Source of the DNA: Dendrophyllia cribrosa
Taxonomy: Eukaryota; Cnidaria; Anthozoa; Scleractinia; Dendrophylliidae
Reading direction: 5' to 3'
Length of the DNA: 64,000 nt
Assembly: GCA_024195265.1 (NCBI GenBank)
Contig: JAJLRJ010000005.1
Location: forward strand, 47,424,894-47,488,893
This document shows, one piece after another, positions 36,201-44,030 of the stretch (positions are counted from its first letter, which is position 1; every line of letters begins with the position of its first letter). The notes under the pieces were generated by a model, which was not told where the DNA came from, made no database searches, and was given only the letters and a program-made list of their open reading frames with translations. The position numbers and the translations under genes were made by a program.

Positions 36201-38903
36201 CAAATTTCTTTTATCATTTCGAAATAAAGACACAATAACCTCCAAAAAAAGACAAAATAAAAAATTACTTCATATGCACTTTAAGAACTGTCTAGAATCT
36301 ATTAATATACACAGTCCAGTCCACATTTTCATTTTCATTCCACAGCCCGTTTCAAGCACTCCTTAGGGACGGACTATTTTATTGTTAAGGGTGGGGGGGG
36401 GGGGGGGAGTTGGGCAATTACCAAAAAGAAAAAATTCCTGCACAGCAAAAGTAAAGAAAAAAAAGTAATGCACAGCAAGCTAAAGGAAAAAGGGTATGGA
36501 ACAATCCCGAAAAAAAATTATTGTACGACATCAAGACGGAAAAAAAAATCATTATCAGAAAAATTGCCTAACACGCTCTCTACCCCCCCCCCCCCCCCCC
36601 CCTCCCCGCCGACAAATATAAAATTGTCCATCCCTTTGCAGGCTACAATTATTTCAGGTCTATATTTTTTCTCTGATCGGCTCTGTACTGTTAGCAAAAA
36701 CATAGTTTAGAACTTTGTATATTTTTTTCGCTTTAAAATCCTTGAAACCACCTACTACAAGGAATCAGGATTGTTTAAACACAGGCATTTTGGAGAATCG
36801 GTGATAGGATTTCGAATAAATTAACAATATCAACATGATCGATCAAATAATTAACAGCCGACCATAGCGTGTCATAAATTCGAGATGTTTGGAATTTCAA
36901 CGTGACTCCATGGCGTAATGCTTGAGAATTGTTTACTCAGCAGTTGACTTGCCGGGACGTGTTTTTCGATCTAAACTCAACTGTTTGACAATTGATTTGG
37001 TTAGAAAAGTTCAACCCGCTTTCCTTTTACCAGAAATAGAACACATCCTGAAATCACAGCGATTTAATGTTTAACAATTCTGTCGAAATTAGAACGGTAA
37101 ATATTTCAATTGTAAATTGTCTTTTAGATGACATCACTGATTTCTGAAAACTGGAAGTAAACTAGGTACGGTGTTGGCCGCAGCAAAATCGATTCCCGGG
37201 GCAGGTGACACGACAGAAAAAAAAAGGGTATTTTAAGAACTGACTCGTCGCAGAGCGATGAGCCAGTTAATTATTTTCTAATGGAAATTCCTTATCTCAA
37301 GAGGTCTAAAATAGGAACAAGGTGTATTTGAATTAACTTTATGGGCTGATCTTACAAATGTCAGGCTGAATGGGTTCTTATATAATGGGGGTCTAAAATC
37401 CAAATTTCAGTCTGTAGGTTCTTAACCCACTAGGTTCTTATACATAGGTTTTTACTGTATTCATCCTATCATGGAGGTTGGGGGGTCAGCAGATTAAATA
37501 GAACTTCTGGAACAAGAAATAGGATAAAGAGGCCATTTCCAAGTTGCTTGATGCCTCGTTATCAAAGCAAGGCTTAATACACATCCTTTCACATGAAAGA
37601 GTTTTCATTTACCTGCAAATAAAACTCATCTTGATATAAAAGGTTGTGCAGTAAGCCTGGCTTTGATAGCGAGACAAAAAGCAACTCGAAAGTAGCCTTT
37701 TGATGTTGAACACCAGGAAGCACATGGATGGATGAAGCTGAATGGTGAGCACATTAAAGTAACTTTGTGGTTCTGTTGTTCTTTTTATCACAGCCAATGA
37801 ACCAGTTCCCTGTTGACCCGCACATTAACAAGCCACGATCCAGACACAGCTCACACAGCGACAAACATGAACACCATGCTCAAGGAAGGGAGGAACATAA
37901 AGCAAGCAAGCATGAGCACCATCCACCGGGCAAGGAGGAACATAAAGCAAGCAAGCACGAGCATCATGCTCAAGGCAAGGAGGAGCAGAAAGGAGGCAAG
38001 CACGAGCATCATGCTCAAGGCAAAGAGGAGCAGAAAGGAGGCAAGCACGAGCATCATGCTCAAGGCAAGGAGGAGCAGAAAGGAGGCAAGCACGAGCATC
38101 ATGCTCAAGGCAAGGAGGAGCAGAAAGGAGGCAAGCACGAGCATCATGCTCAAGGCAAGGAGGAGCAGAAAGGAGGCAAGCACGAGCATCATGCTCAAGG
38201 CAAGGAGGAGCAGAAAGGAGGCAAGCACGAGCATCATGCTCAAGGCAAGGAGGAGCAGAAAGGAGGCAAGCACGAGCATCATGCTCAAGGCAAGGAGGAG
38301 CAGAAAGGAGGCAAGCACGAGCATCATGCTCAAGGCAAGGAGGAGCAGAAAGGAGGCAAGCACGAGCATCATGCTCAAGGCAAGGAGGAGCAGAAAGGAG
38401 GCAAGCACGAGCATCATGCTCAAGGCAAGGAGGAGCAGAAAGGAGGTAAACGCGAGCATCATGCTCAAGGCAAGGAGGAGCAGAAAGGAGGTAAACGCGA
38501 GTACCATCCTCAAGGAAAGGAGGAACACAAAGGAGGTAAACTTGAGCATCATCCTAAAGGAAAACATGAGGATCAGAAGGCAAGCAAAGAAGAAAAGAAA
38601 AGTCACAGAAGCAGTGAAAGTAGTGATTCAAGGAAGAAGAATGCAGAACGTAAAGGAGAAAAAGTTAGTACAGTAGGGGAAAAGGACAAAAAGAGTTCTG
38701 CAACTGGTAAACAGAGCAAAATAAATGCAGCTACAGAAGCTGCTTCTGGTAAAAGCACTTCCAGTACATCTACGTCTGCTACATCTGATGCAACTGCTAT
38801 TGGTGCTGTTACATCCCAGGGAAAAACAGAAGTTGCCGCTAGCTCATTAAACAAACAGGACAAATCAGAAGCTGCATCAGCTTCTGAAAAGTCAACCACA
38901 TAA
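11274..38903 (+). CDS. LARP1: La-related protein 1 (LARP1), 23 exons, complete
   Basis: LARP1 is a cytoplasmic RNA-binding protein. In vertebrates it binds the cap and 5' TOP motif of ribosomal-protein mRNAs and represses and stabilises them under mTORC1 control. Exons: 11274-11520, 11602-11651, 11746-11817, 11954-12032, 17401-17661, 18103-18316, 18864-18918, 19669-19758, 21437-21542, 22960-23022, 23574-23729, 24980-25068, 25353-25450, 26183-26357, 27334-27375, 27733-28193, 29049-29215, 29669-29756, 30119-30175, 30928-31037, 32125-32174, 33172-33252, 37794-38903. All junctions are GT-AG and in phase, giving 3921 nt and 1306 residues, longer than the roughly 1,000-1,100 of human LARP1 because of the tail. 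Order: NPW motif (70-72), WPTPGE (109-114), KWVPL (154-158), RGG stretch (209-236), La motif (about 295-375), DM15 region (about 739-937), His-rich tail (938-1306). The start is the first ATG after an in-frame stop. Confidence 0.96.
13375..13450. repeat. two 36-bp direct repeats with ACTATAGT palindromes
   Basis: The two units share CTATAG, GCCTTAC and CATAGGTGGCCAAA in the same order. The first unit contains the perfect 16-bp palindrome GGCAACTATAGTTGCC, and the second contains GACTATAGTC. They are small and non-coding. Confidence 0.6.
13624..13983. mobile_element. MITE family B, clean copy
   Basis: The inverted ends are TTAAAGGGGCTATGTCACCA and the complement of TTAAAGGAGCTATGTCATGG. The 360-bp body shares GGGCTGCAGATGGCCAGGAT with the copies at 2803-3165 and near 5597. 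It is non-coding and lies in LARP1 intron 4. Confidence 0.75.
14846..15155. mobile_element. MITE with AAGGCCYGTTTACAC ends
   Basis: The ends AAGGCCTGTTTACAC and GTGTAAACGGGCCTT are inverted with one mismatch. The interior repeats GTTTACACATGCGATTT as a direct repeat near 14853 and 15055 and is dense in TCGC-containing words. A solitary GTGTAAACGGGCC end also sits near 50032 in a KIDINS220 intron. Confidence 0.75.
16871..17294. mobile_element. hAT-like MITE with CAGGGCTCGAAATT ends
   Basis: A perfect 14-bp inverted end pair, CAGGGCTCGAAATT and AATTTCGAGCCCTG, brackets 424 bp. The subterminal word TTTTAGTCGCAA is repeated several times, typical of hAT non-autonomous elements. The expected 8-bp target duplication is not evident. 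The right end lies about 106 bp upstream of LARP1 exon 5. Confidence 0.7.
17401..17661 (+). other. LARP1: LARP1 exon 5: KWVPL motif and RGG stretch
   Basis: The exon opens with PKWVPL (human HKWVPL), followed by a Ser/Pro-rich segment with several SP sites. It ends in about 28 residues of RGG/RGR repeats. RGG segments are RNA- and methyltransferase-interacting regions, and human LARP1 has an RG-repeat at the equivalent place. Confidence 0.93.
17914..18066. mobile_element. MITE family D, partial copy next to exon 6
   Basis: It shares CCTATGCTGTTACCATTTGAA, GCAGTACTTTTGCAT and a TTTTTCTTGAA...TTAAAGAGTT end with the element at 5295-5504. It ends about 40 bp before the 3' splice site of LARP1 exon 6. 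Confidence 0.6.
19010..19550. repeat. dispersed repeat with CCTTGAAAAGT words
   Basis: Clusters of CCTTGAAAAGTCCTTGAAAA occur at 19015-19110 and again at 19485-19545 with unrelated sequence between. It lies in LARP1 intron 7 and is non-coding. The overlapping short frame at 18983-19240 is repeat sequence. Confidence 0.5.
20339..21350. mobile_element. 1-kb TIR element with AAT target duplication
   Basis: The ends are AGGCCAGTTCACACTAGGG and the complement of AGGCCAGTTCTCACTAGGG, 18 of 19 matching. AAT lies immediately outside both ends. AAGTGCACTT words recur near both ends. There is no transposase frame longer than about 100 codons, so it is non-autonomous. It occupies most of LARP1 intron 8 and ends 86 bp before exon 9. 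Confidence 0.75.
21721..22790. mobile_element. second-level element in the stack (family E)
   Basis: CATAACAAATTGATGTTAAA at the left faces its complement near 22755-22775, continuing into GAAATAAAGTC and its complement GACTTAATTTC. Subterminal inverted words (GATATGAATATCTCC at 22321, GGTGATATTCATATCC at 22681) belong to the same family, as a compact copy near 43735-44030 shows the same order. Confidence 0.6.
22394..22589. mobile_element. 51-bp perfect inverted repeat element, innermost
   Basis: Positions 22394-22444 and 22539-22589 are exact reverse complements over 51 bases, beginning GACCTCTTTAGCTTG and ending GTCATGTGATGTT. A 94-bp AT-rich loop separates them. It sits inside the subterminal repeats of the family E element, so it is the youngest insertion of the stack. 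Confidence 0.85.
22960..28193 (+). other. LARP1: LARP1 exons 10-16: linker with conserved islands
   Basis: This disordered linker contains islands that match human LARP1: WTEVKRRK (human WIEVKKRP), [31 protein letters not shown], and [20 protein letters not shown]. Exon 16 adds [12 protein letters not shown], then [20 protein letters not shown] leading into the DM15 region. It is rich in Ser/Thr-Pro sites, as is the mTORC1-regulated linker of the human protein. Whether the same sites are regulated here is unknown. Exon 15 is only 42 nt. Confidence 0.93.
26400..26587. mobile_element. foldback MITE, 188-bp near-palindrome (family F)
   Basis: ATAGACAAATTCGGCTAATG at the left is exactly complementary to the right end, and pairing continues with few mismatches almost to the centre (CATTGACATGG). 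A second copy of the family is at 41101-41430. This one begins 43 bp after the 5' splice site of LARP1 exon 14. Confidence 0.85.
30264..30896. mobile_element. hAT-like non-autonomous element with 8-bp TSD
   Basis: The element begins TAGTGGTGTGCCGATCATCG and ends with the complement of TAGTGTTGGGAATC. CGATTATAATC occurs near both ends in opposite orientation. The flanks ACACATAT and ACACGTGT agree at 6 of 8 positions and differ only by transitions. The right flank ends about 23 bp before LARP1 exon 20, within the region used for splice-acceptor recognition. Confidence 0.65.
31704..31953. mobile_element. TIR element with TAA target duplication
   Basis: The inverted ends AGCCCCGGCTACACGTTATA and the complement of AGCCCCAGCTACACGTTCTA continue for about 36 bp with few mismatches. 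TAA lies on each side. The centre holds a second inverted pair of the same words (ACGTGTAGCCGGCATG, CATGCTGGCTACACGT). It lies in LARP1 intron 20. Confidence 0.8.
32283..32575 (-). mobile_element. tRNA-derived SINE (second type)
   Basis: On the minus strand the head reads GGTGTAGTGGTGAAAGCACT, then a B-box-like GGGTTTGATTCCC, then a body with GGTTCTCTCC and ACTCCAGTTTTCCCC. It ends in a T/A-rich (TTATTTA)n tail near 32283-32320. The overlapping plus-strand ORFs at 32394-32757 are repeat sequence. It lies in LARP1 intron 21. Confidence 0.7.
33600..33727 (+). repeat. retrotransposon-like 3' tail with (TGAT)n
   Basis: The stretch ACCGTGTTAAAATAAAGATT runs into about five TGAT units. This is the kind of short tandem tail left by non-LTR retrotransposons. 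No coding part is attached. Confidence 0.4.
34241..35010 (+). repeat. direct duplication, copy 1 (770 bp)
   Basis: From AATCTATTAATATGCACAGT to GGAAATTAGAACG this segment is repeated at 36294-37096 in the same orientation, with scattered substitutions and indels. It includes an internal MITE at 34316-34562 (ends GGACGGACCATTTTATTTTT and ATAAAATGGTCCATCCCTT) carrying a 19-G run. The MITE is present in both copies, so the duplication came after that insertion. Confidence 0.85.
35933..36238 (+). CDS. orphan ORF, hypothetical, inside LARP1 intron 22
   Basis: A 101-codon frame begins with ATGGCGGC after a GTAT context, with an upstream stretch containing TGACGTAG and GAGCGCGCGGCC that resembles a small promoter or 5' UTR. 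The first 65 or so residues ([20 protein letters not shown] onward) have ordinary protein composition, but I recognise no family. The frame later runs into the AT-rich duplicated flank, so the 3' part is probably not coding. A possible 5' splice site (CAAT followed by GTGAGC) is near 36053. It could be a captured first exon, a retained fragment, or chance. Confidence 0.25.
   Translation: MAAKEKSSTSATFCLSDRDFVEDIISSQSDILLKKWNETQCEHTKERISSIFYVINTMDIDNSFPVSGTLISTNCATLDGKKEALHFFLTNFFYHFEIKTQ
36294..37096 (+). repeat. direct duplication, copy 2 (about 800 bp)
   Basis: This is the second copy of 34241-35010, offset by about 2.05 kb. Its internal MITE (about 36360-36636) carries both a G run near 36391 and a 20-C run near 36583. 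The copy contains an extra GATTTAATG-containing stretch near 37060. The unique segment between the copies (35011-36293) contains the orphan ORF. Confidence 0.85.
37530..37700. mobile_element. degenerate foldback MITE (family G)
   Basis: AGGCCATTTCCAAGTTGC faces GCAACTCGAAAGTAGCCTTT, with CATGAAAGAGTTTTCATT and GCAAATAAAAC near the centre. These are diverged versions of the words in the near-perfect palindrome at 52934-53134. It ends about 93 bp before LARP1 exon 23. Confidence 0.65.
37794..38903 (+). other. LARP1: LARP1 exon 23: His/Lys/Glu-rich C-terminal tail
   Basis: The exon opens with [20 protein letters not shown] directly after the DM15 region, where human LARP1 has a short HKRHSVV-type tail. 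It then encodes the 15-residue repeat array, a charged [20 protein letters not shown] segment and a Ser/Thr/Ala-rich end. It stops at TAA (38901-38903). At 369 residues it accounts for the extra length over the human protein. No domain is recognised in it. Confidence 0.92.
37863..38537 (+). repeat. fifteen 45-bp coding repeats ([15 protein letters not shown])
   Basis: Fifteen in-register 45-bp units run from 37863 to 38537, with a degenerate sixteenth starting at 38538. Units 3-13 encode the same 15 residues and are almost identical in DNA. Units 1-2 and 14-15 at the edges vary ([33 protein letters not shown]). Because 45 is divisible by 3 the other frames also stay open; those ORFs are shadows. 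The pattern is that of a recently homogenised coding minisatellite. Confidence 0.97.
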
Positions 38904-41100
38904 GTGGGAGCAATTCCTCTTATGAAAATAGCAAAGCACAAGACTTTATTTCAATTTAACAACATAAAAAAATTAAAAGGATGAAAAGACCAAAAAAATT
39001 ATAAAGAGACATTCGCCAGAATAACAATGAAAACAAACCGTGCTAGGGTTTGTGGCAAGAGCTGCATCCTGAAGGGAAAAGTCTAATAATTATTGTTGTC
39101 AACCATGGCAATACATTTACAATTCAATTCACATGGTATGTGTGGAGAACCGAAAAGCTTCATCCGTTGCTCAGATCTTGATATGCTATCTGGTGGCCTC
39201 AATTATGACTCTGTTGTGCCTTCATAGCAGTGTTTATTCCAAGAAGGATGCACACCGTATTATTGTGAACTAGAGTGCAACAATATTCCAATGGAACAAA
39301 AAAATACAAAACAACAAAAACAGCTCCAGGTAATAATTTCCCGTCACAGGAATCATCCTTGGTGAAATAAATCTCATATTTCACAGGAACAAATGTCACT
39401 GACTGTATCATTCCACCTCGTAACTCTTATCAAGCATTGGTCACTGGATATCAGCTTCACTTTACCACGCATGTCGCAGTAAAATCCAAACGAGTGATGG
39501 AAGAGTATTTCCAATCATCCACAACCATATTTCTGAATATATTGAGTTATTGACGTGTTGGTTCTCAACTGCCATGGTGAGATAAATCTCCTATTTTACG
39601 GGAACAAGTGTTATGGACTCCATCATTCCACCTCTCAACTCTTATCAAGCATTGATTATTTGACGTATTCACTTTATCACGCATGTCGCAGTGACATTAA
39701 CTGAAAAAGTGTGGTCACACAATGAGGCTGAAGGATCTGACAATCTCGCATTTTACAATCACATTCTCACAAAGACAGTCACAATTTGTTCACATTATAT
39801 AAGAAGCAGTGAGAGGAATAGTGATGCTGACCTTGGTCCCGAACAGTTAACAATTATTGAGGGTTTATCAAAATGCTCTTAAACTAGCAAGTTCTTAAAT
39901 TATTTTTATCATTAATACGGTGAGTTGATCTAATAGTATTATTTTTTGTGTTGGTCACAGAGAAATTTATTGAATTATATATAGTGTGAAATTCTCCAGA
40001 ATATCTATGCATTCCTTTTGTCAACATTAGCCATTTCGACTATTTTGCTTGAACATTAATTTAAACTGATTCTAGGACGAGATAGTTTCAGTAGTTCAGA
40101 TGGATGTTTCCATAGCAATGGTAGCCAAGGTAACTTGATGCAAAGCTGACATGGAAGCTTAGGTTGTGAACCTGCACTGGGGGAAGAGAAAGATCTCGGT
40201 ATGAGATTATTTTTGTGATGGTGTTTACTGTAGTCTCCTACACAGCCATTATTTGGATCGTCACACAACGTTCTTGCCTTCTAAAGTAGCGTGACGACAC
40301 GAATAACGCCAGCGTGGGAGATTGTTTTATGATGATGGTGAAAAGATGGACGTAACTGTATTAGTAACGTGATCAAAGAGGTACAGTGCAGAAACAGTAA
40401 TGGCGAGTTTGTCTACAGTTGCTCTGAAATTGAAGGCTGTTATTGTGATCTACATTAAAGTACAGTACCATATTTATGCACTTGAGCAGTGACACTTGAT
40501 TTAGGTGTATATAGAGATTTGTAAGTTATTAGTAATCATGGAAATCTCTTCCTTTCAAATAATATTTGACTTGTAAGAACAAAATATCAAAGCTTCAGTG
40601 TCTAGCAGTCTATATATATAAATATTATTACAAGTGTTAGGGAACAGCGTAATATTTCTCTCATAGGGTGAACTATAATAAGTTTGATTTGAAGTTTTTG
40701 CACCTCCACAAAATATGTAAATGGAGTTTTGAAGTACAGTATTCGAGTAATATATGCAAGTAGTTTAAGATAAGAATTTTAGCCTAAATTGCACTTAAAG
40801 ATGGGTAAAATTGGTCTGTTTGAGTAATGTCGTGCCAATTCAAATTGTGGAAAAATATGTTCATTTGTCGAGGACTCATTTTTTTCTTTGCCCCACGCAA
40901 GTGACATGGTGAACAGTACATCTTTCTCGTGCACATTTGAAGTTGTTATAATACAGTTGGAAAAGTAATACCTTTTTTGGAAAGCGAATCATTAGTCTTA
41001 AGGATGGACTGGGTCTACAGTCTTTGTCAGGGTTGTTGCTAAGCAACATGACGTATGCTGACAGCGACATGCGCACGTGACTGAGTACGTTCTGTTTTTA
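38904..41100 (+). other. LARP1 3' UTR and downstream region
   Basis: AATAAA words occur at about 39364 and 41836, the latter followed by a T-rich stretch. Either could be a polyadenylation signal, and which is used is not decidable here. An imperfect direct duplication is present (39361-39480 and 39576-39692). No other gene was recognised; open frames are short and lack known domains. Confidence 0.4.
39361..39692 (+). repeat. two direct repeats of about 120 bp
   Basis: GGTGAAATAAATCTC through CATGTCGCAGT (39361-39480) recurs at 39576-39692 with about 20 percent difference. Shared words are ATCATTCCACCTC, AACTCTTATCAAGCATTG and CACGCATGTCGCAGT. Confidence 0.75.
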
Positions 41101-41430
41101 ATAGACAAATTCGGCTAACGCATTGTTATACCTAATAGACCTTCCCCGCATTCCACTCCAGTGAGCACACACAATGAAACGAGGTCGAGGCTTGGGTGGA
41201 CAATTTCATACAAATCACTGCATTTTGTCCACCCCAGCCTCGATTTGGTGCCTTTGTTCACAGGAATGCGGGAAAGGTCTATTCAAACCTTCTGGGAATA
41301 AGATACTCTGTTCACAATATTTCCATATAATTTCCATGTCAATACTTCATTGATATGGAAATATGACGAACAAAGAGTTCTAATCCCAAAAGGTTTGAAT
41401 TGGGTACAACAATGCGTCTGTTGGTCGAAT
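41101..41430. mobile_element. foldback MITE (family F) with another MITE nested in its left arm
   Basis: ATAGACAAATTCGGCTAACG begins the left arm. It is interrupted at about 41134 by a 150-bp element with inverted ends AATAGACCTTCCCCGCATTC and GGAATGCGGGAAAGGTCTAT. The family F sequence then resumes at 41283 (TTCAAACCTTCTGGGAATAA) and continues to the right arm. Comparison with the uninterrupted copy at 26400-26587 makes the nesting clear. Confidence 0.85.
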
Positions 41431-41924
41431 TGAACGTTCTTCGGGTTCTTTAACAGGGATTTGCCAAAGAGGGCTCTTCTCTCATAAGGTTTTCAAATTT
41501 TCCGTTCATGGTTGGTCATTTATATTTGGAAATTATTCAGATACTCAACCTTTATTTTTCTTTCTTGGAAAACGGCATTACTTTCTCATCTGTATAAGGA
41601 TTGCATGCAGGCACAAATGGTGACGAATCGTGACCAATTTTCAGGCTCTTGAATGTCATTGCTACATTTAGCACGTTCATCCATTCAGCACCAAGTTATA
41701 ACAATTTTTAAGGGACTGCTGACTTGCGGCAAAAATTAGTGGCTCATTAAATTGCAGTTCTTTATTTTAGCTTCATTCTAAGGGTTCCATTATGTATTAG
41801 TAGTAGTTGTACAAAGGTAATGAACAAAAAAATCAAATAAATCTATTTTAAAACAAAAAAAGATTTAGTCTCTTTATTACGGTTAGGGTGAGAATCCAGG
41901 GTAAATTTCCGCCACGAGAGGCCG

Positions 41925-42165
41925 CATTTGCTCACGATTGTCTGATTTGCTCCCACGAGAGTCGCGTTTCCCCACGTGATATTTTGCATTTGCCCCCACA
42001 TGGGTCGCATCTGCCCAGATAAAAGGTCGCATTCGCGAACTTAAAGAGGTTGCATTTGTACTCAGGACAGGTTACGTATGCCCACAAGAAAGTTCGCATT
42101 TGCTCCCAAAAAGGTCACGTTTGCCCGCCCACACATGTCGCATTTGCCCACAAGAGGGCACACAT
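41925..42165 (+). repeat. degenerate 23-26 bp tandem repeat
   Basis: About ten diverged units share the pattern GGTCGCATTTGCCCACAAGA, for example near 41930, 41985, 42008, 42030, 42048, 42090 and 42128. It is non-coding, and the divergence suggests an old array. It lies between the convergent genes. Confidence 0.7.
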
Positions 42166-42510
42166 GAGGTCTATTTTTACTTTTGGGTTCCTGAGCTTGG
42201 GGTACATGACAATGAAACTTGAGGGTATGTGATAAAAACTGTTTAAATGGGATGAGGACGTCATTTGACGTGAAAATTACGGCATTAGTTCTTTACAGCC
42301 GCCACTTGGATTTCAAAACGAATAGAAACGGTAAAATGGCGTAAAAATGTTAACTTTACGACGACAAACTTAAATGTTTTCATAAAAAAGGTTTAAAACC
42401 AATAACGACTCAGATCGGTAGCGGTTTGACCAATCAGAAATCTAGAAAATCATTATCGAGAGGTAAAAATTTACTAACATGCCATACCACATCATTGCCA
42501 GATAAATATT

Positions 42511-42740
42511 AGCGACCTTTAGATTTGACTACGAGTACGAAATCGAGTACGAGTACGACTTTGGAATTTCGAGATAATTGTTTGCCCTGAACTATAACTC
42601 TTTTCTGTTGCTGACTAACACATAAACAAACGTTAGGGATAAGATTGGTGCGATAAGAAATTATATGAGGCACACGAATTTGGTTTGAAAACTCGTACTC
42701 GTACTCAATCTCGTACTCGTAGTCCAATCTAAAGGTCGCT
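42511..42740. mobile_element. TIR element with ATT target duplication
   Basis: AGCGACCTTTAGATTTGACT and the complement of AGCGACCTTTAGATTGGACT form the ends, and pairing continues through repeated ACGAGTACGA words. ATT lies on both sides. The minus-strand frame rich in YEYE comes from these words and is not a gene. Confidence 0.8.
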
Positions 42741-42780
42741 ATTAAGAAAAGTCACGACGTTTGGTGGCGTTTATTGGAAA

Positions 42781-43724
42781 TTAAAGGGGCTATGTCGCGA
42801 AGTGTTACGCAATCCTACAAACTTGAAAAACGTCAGGCCACCGTTTTTCAAGTTCACGCCATCGCCGCGGAAATCGGGCACAATCCATTCAATCCTGGGG
42901 AACTAATTGCTCCGAAAAGTCTCGCACATGTAAACAATCTATTTGTCTTGATTTAGTTTCGGATATTTTTTCGAGAGAGCAATGAGAATTTTTGGACTTC
43001 ATTCAAAACAGATCAAAACAACTACGACTACGTGACCTAGCTTGACCTTGAGATCGCTTGCGCGTGTTATTATAAATTCCGTTAGAGCATTGAAAGCACA
43101 CTACATTCGTAGAAGAGAGAAAAATATGACTACTTTTGGGTTGATTTCACAGCAGTCAGCACCTAAAGCCTGGTTTCCATATAATCGCAAGGATCACAGC
43201 GATCGAAGAAAAAAGTGTTGTGCGACCCTTGCGATCATATGGAAACCCAAAACGTTGCGATCCTTGCGTTCCTTGCGTTCGCGATCGCAGAGATAGAAAA
43301 ATTTCTATCTCTGCGATCCTAAATGTCCCAGAAAGCATTGCACACCAAAGCCTTGTATCCCATAATGCACTTAAAGTTTATCGGATCCAGGCCTACTCGA
43401 CGTTTCCTTGCGATCGCTGCGATCATATGGAAACCTGATGTCTCAACGATCGCAAGAATCGCAGCGATCGTTGCGATTATATGCTGAATGCAACTTCTAG
43501 ACATTGAGATACTGACATGTACTGAGGCGTATGATTTCAGAATAGGAGAAATAACCCAAATGAAATCAGGACAAATATACTATTTATATGTGGGAAAAAT
43601 CTGAGACCTTTCGAAGTACACAGCACGGCAGAATTGAAGGACTTTGCCCCGGATTCCACGGCGATAGCGTGAATTTGTTTGATGTCGGCCCGACGTTTTT
43701 GCCTGCGTGACATAGCCCCTTTAA
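42781..43724. mobile_element. MITE family B with a nested element
   Basis: TTAAAGGGGCTATGTCGCG at the left and CGTGACATAGCCCCTTTAA at the right are inverted ends of the family B type. Inside, 43166-43490 is a second element rich in CGATCGC words, with GGTTTCCATAT and ATATGGAAACC ends and a further ATATGGAAACCC within. The CGATCGCAAGGATC-type words give many short ORFs, none meaningful. Confidence 0.75.
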
Positions 43725-43734
43725 GTCTAAATTT

Positions 43735-44030
43735 CAATTATTTTAATAAAATTGAAAATGAAATTTGAGTGTACAAAAAATGGGGATATGAGTATCGCCT
43801 ATTTTCGCTTTTAAATTTCCCGCGCGCCGCCATTTTGAATATTTACTACGTCATGGAATAGCGGCTACCATATCACGTCATAAAAATTAAAAATATTGGC
43901 ACGCTGAAGTTTAAAAGTGAAAATAGGTGATATTCAGATTTAGTACAAAATCTTTTTTCCGTTTGTTGTTATTTTCAACAATTTTCAACACTTTAATATT
44001 TATAACAGTGGAGGTTCGGAGATTTCACGG
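43735..44030. mobile_element. family E element, compact copy
   Basis: GATATGAGTATCGCCTATTT (43783) faces AAATAGGTGATATTCAGAT (near 43920). The right end, TATAACAGTGGAGGTTCGG, complements the CCTCCACTGTCATAA at the left end of the 21721-22790 element. It lies just downstream of the KIDINS220 stop codon. Confidence 0.6.

Noticed and set aside
34241..37096. LTR retrotransposon with about 790-bp LTRs
   Set aside because: The duplicates lack TG...CA ends, there is no primer-binding site after the first copy, and no gag or pol frame between them.
37813..38676. 287-codon plus-strand frame and 251-codon minus-strand frame overlapping the LARP1 tail
   Set aside because: The 45-bp unit keeps every frame open. 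Only the frame continuous with exon 22 and opening with PMNQFPVDP follows a proper splice acceptor.
42509..42727. YEYE-rich minus-strand ORF
   Set aside because: It consists of the inverted ends (ACGAGTACGA words) of a TIR element.
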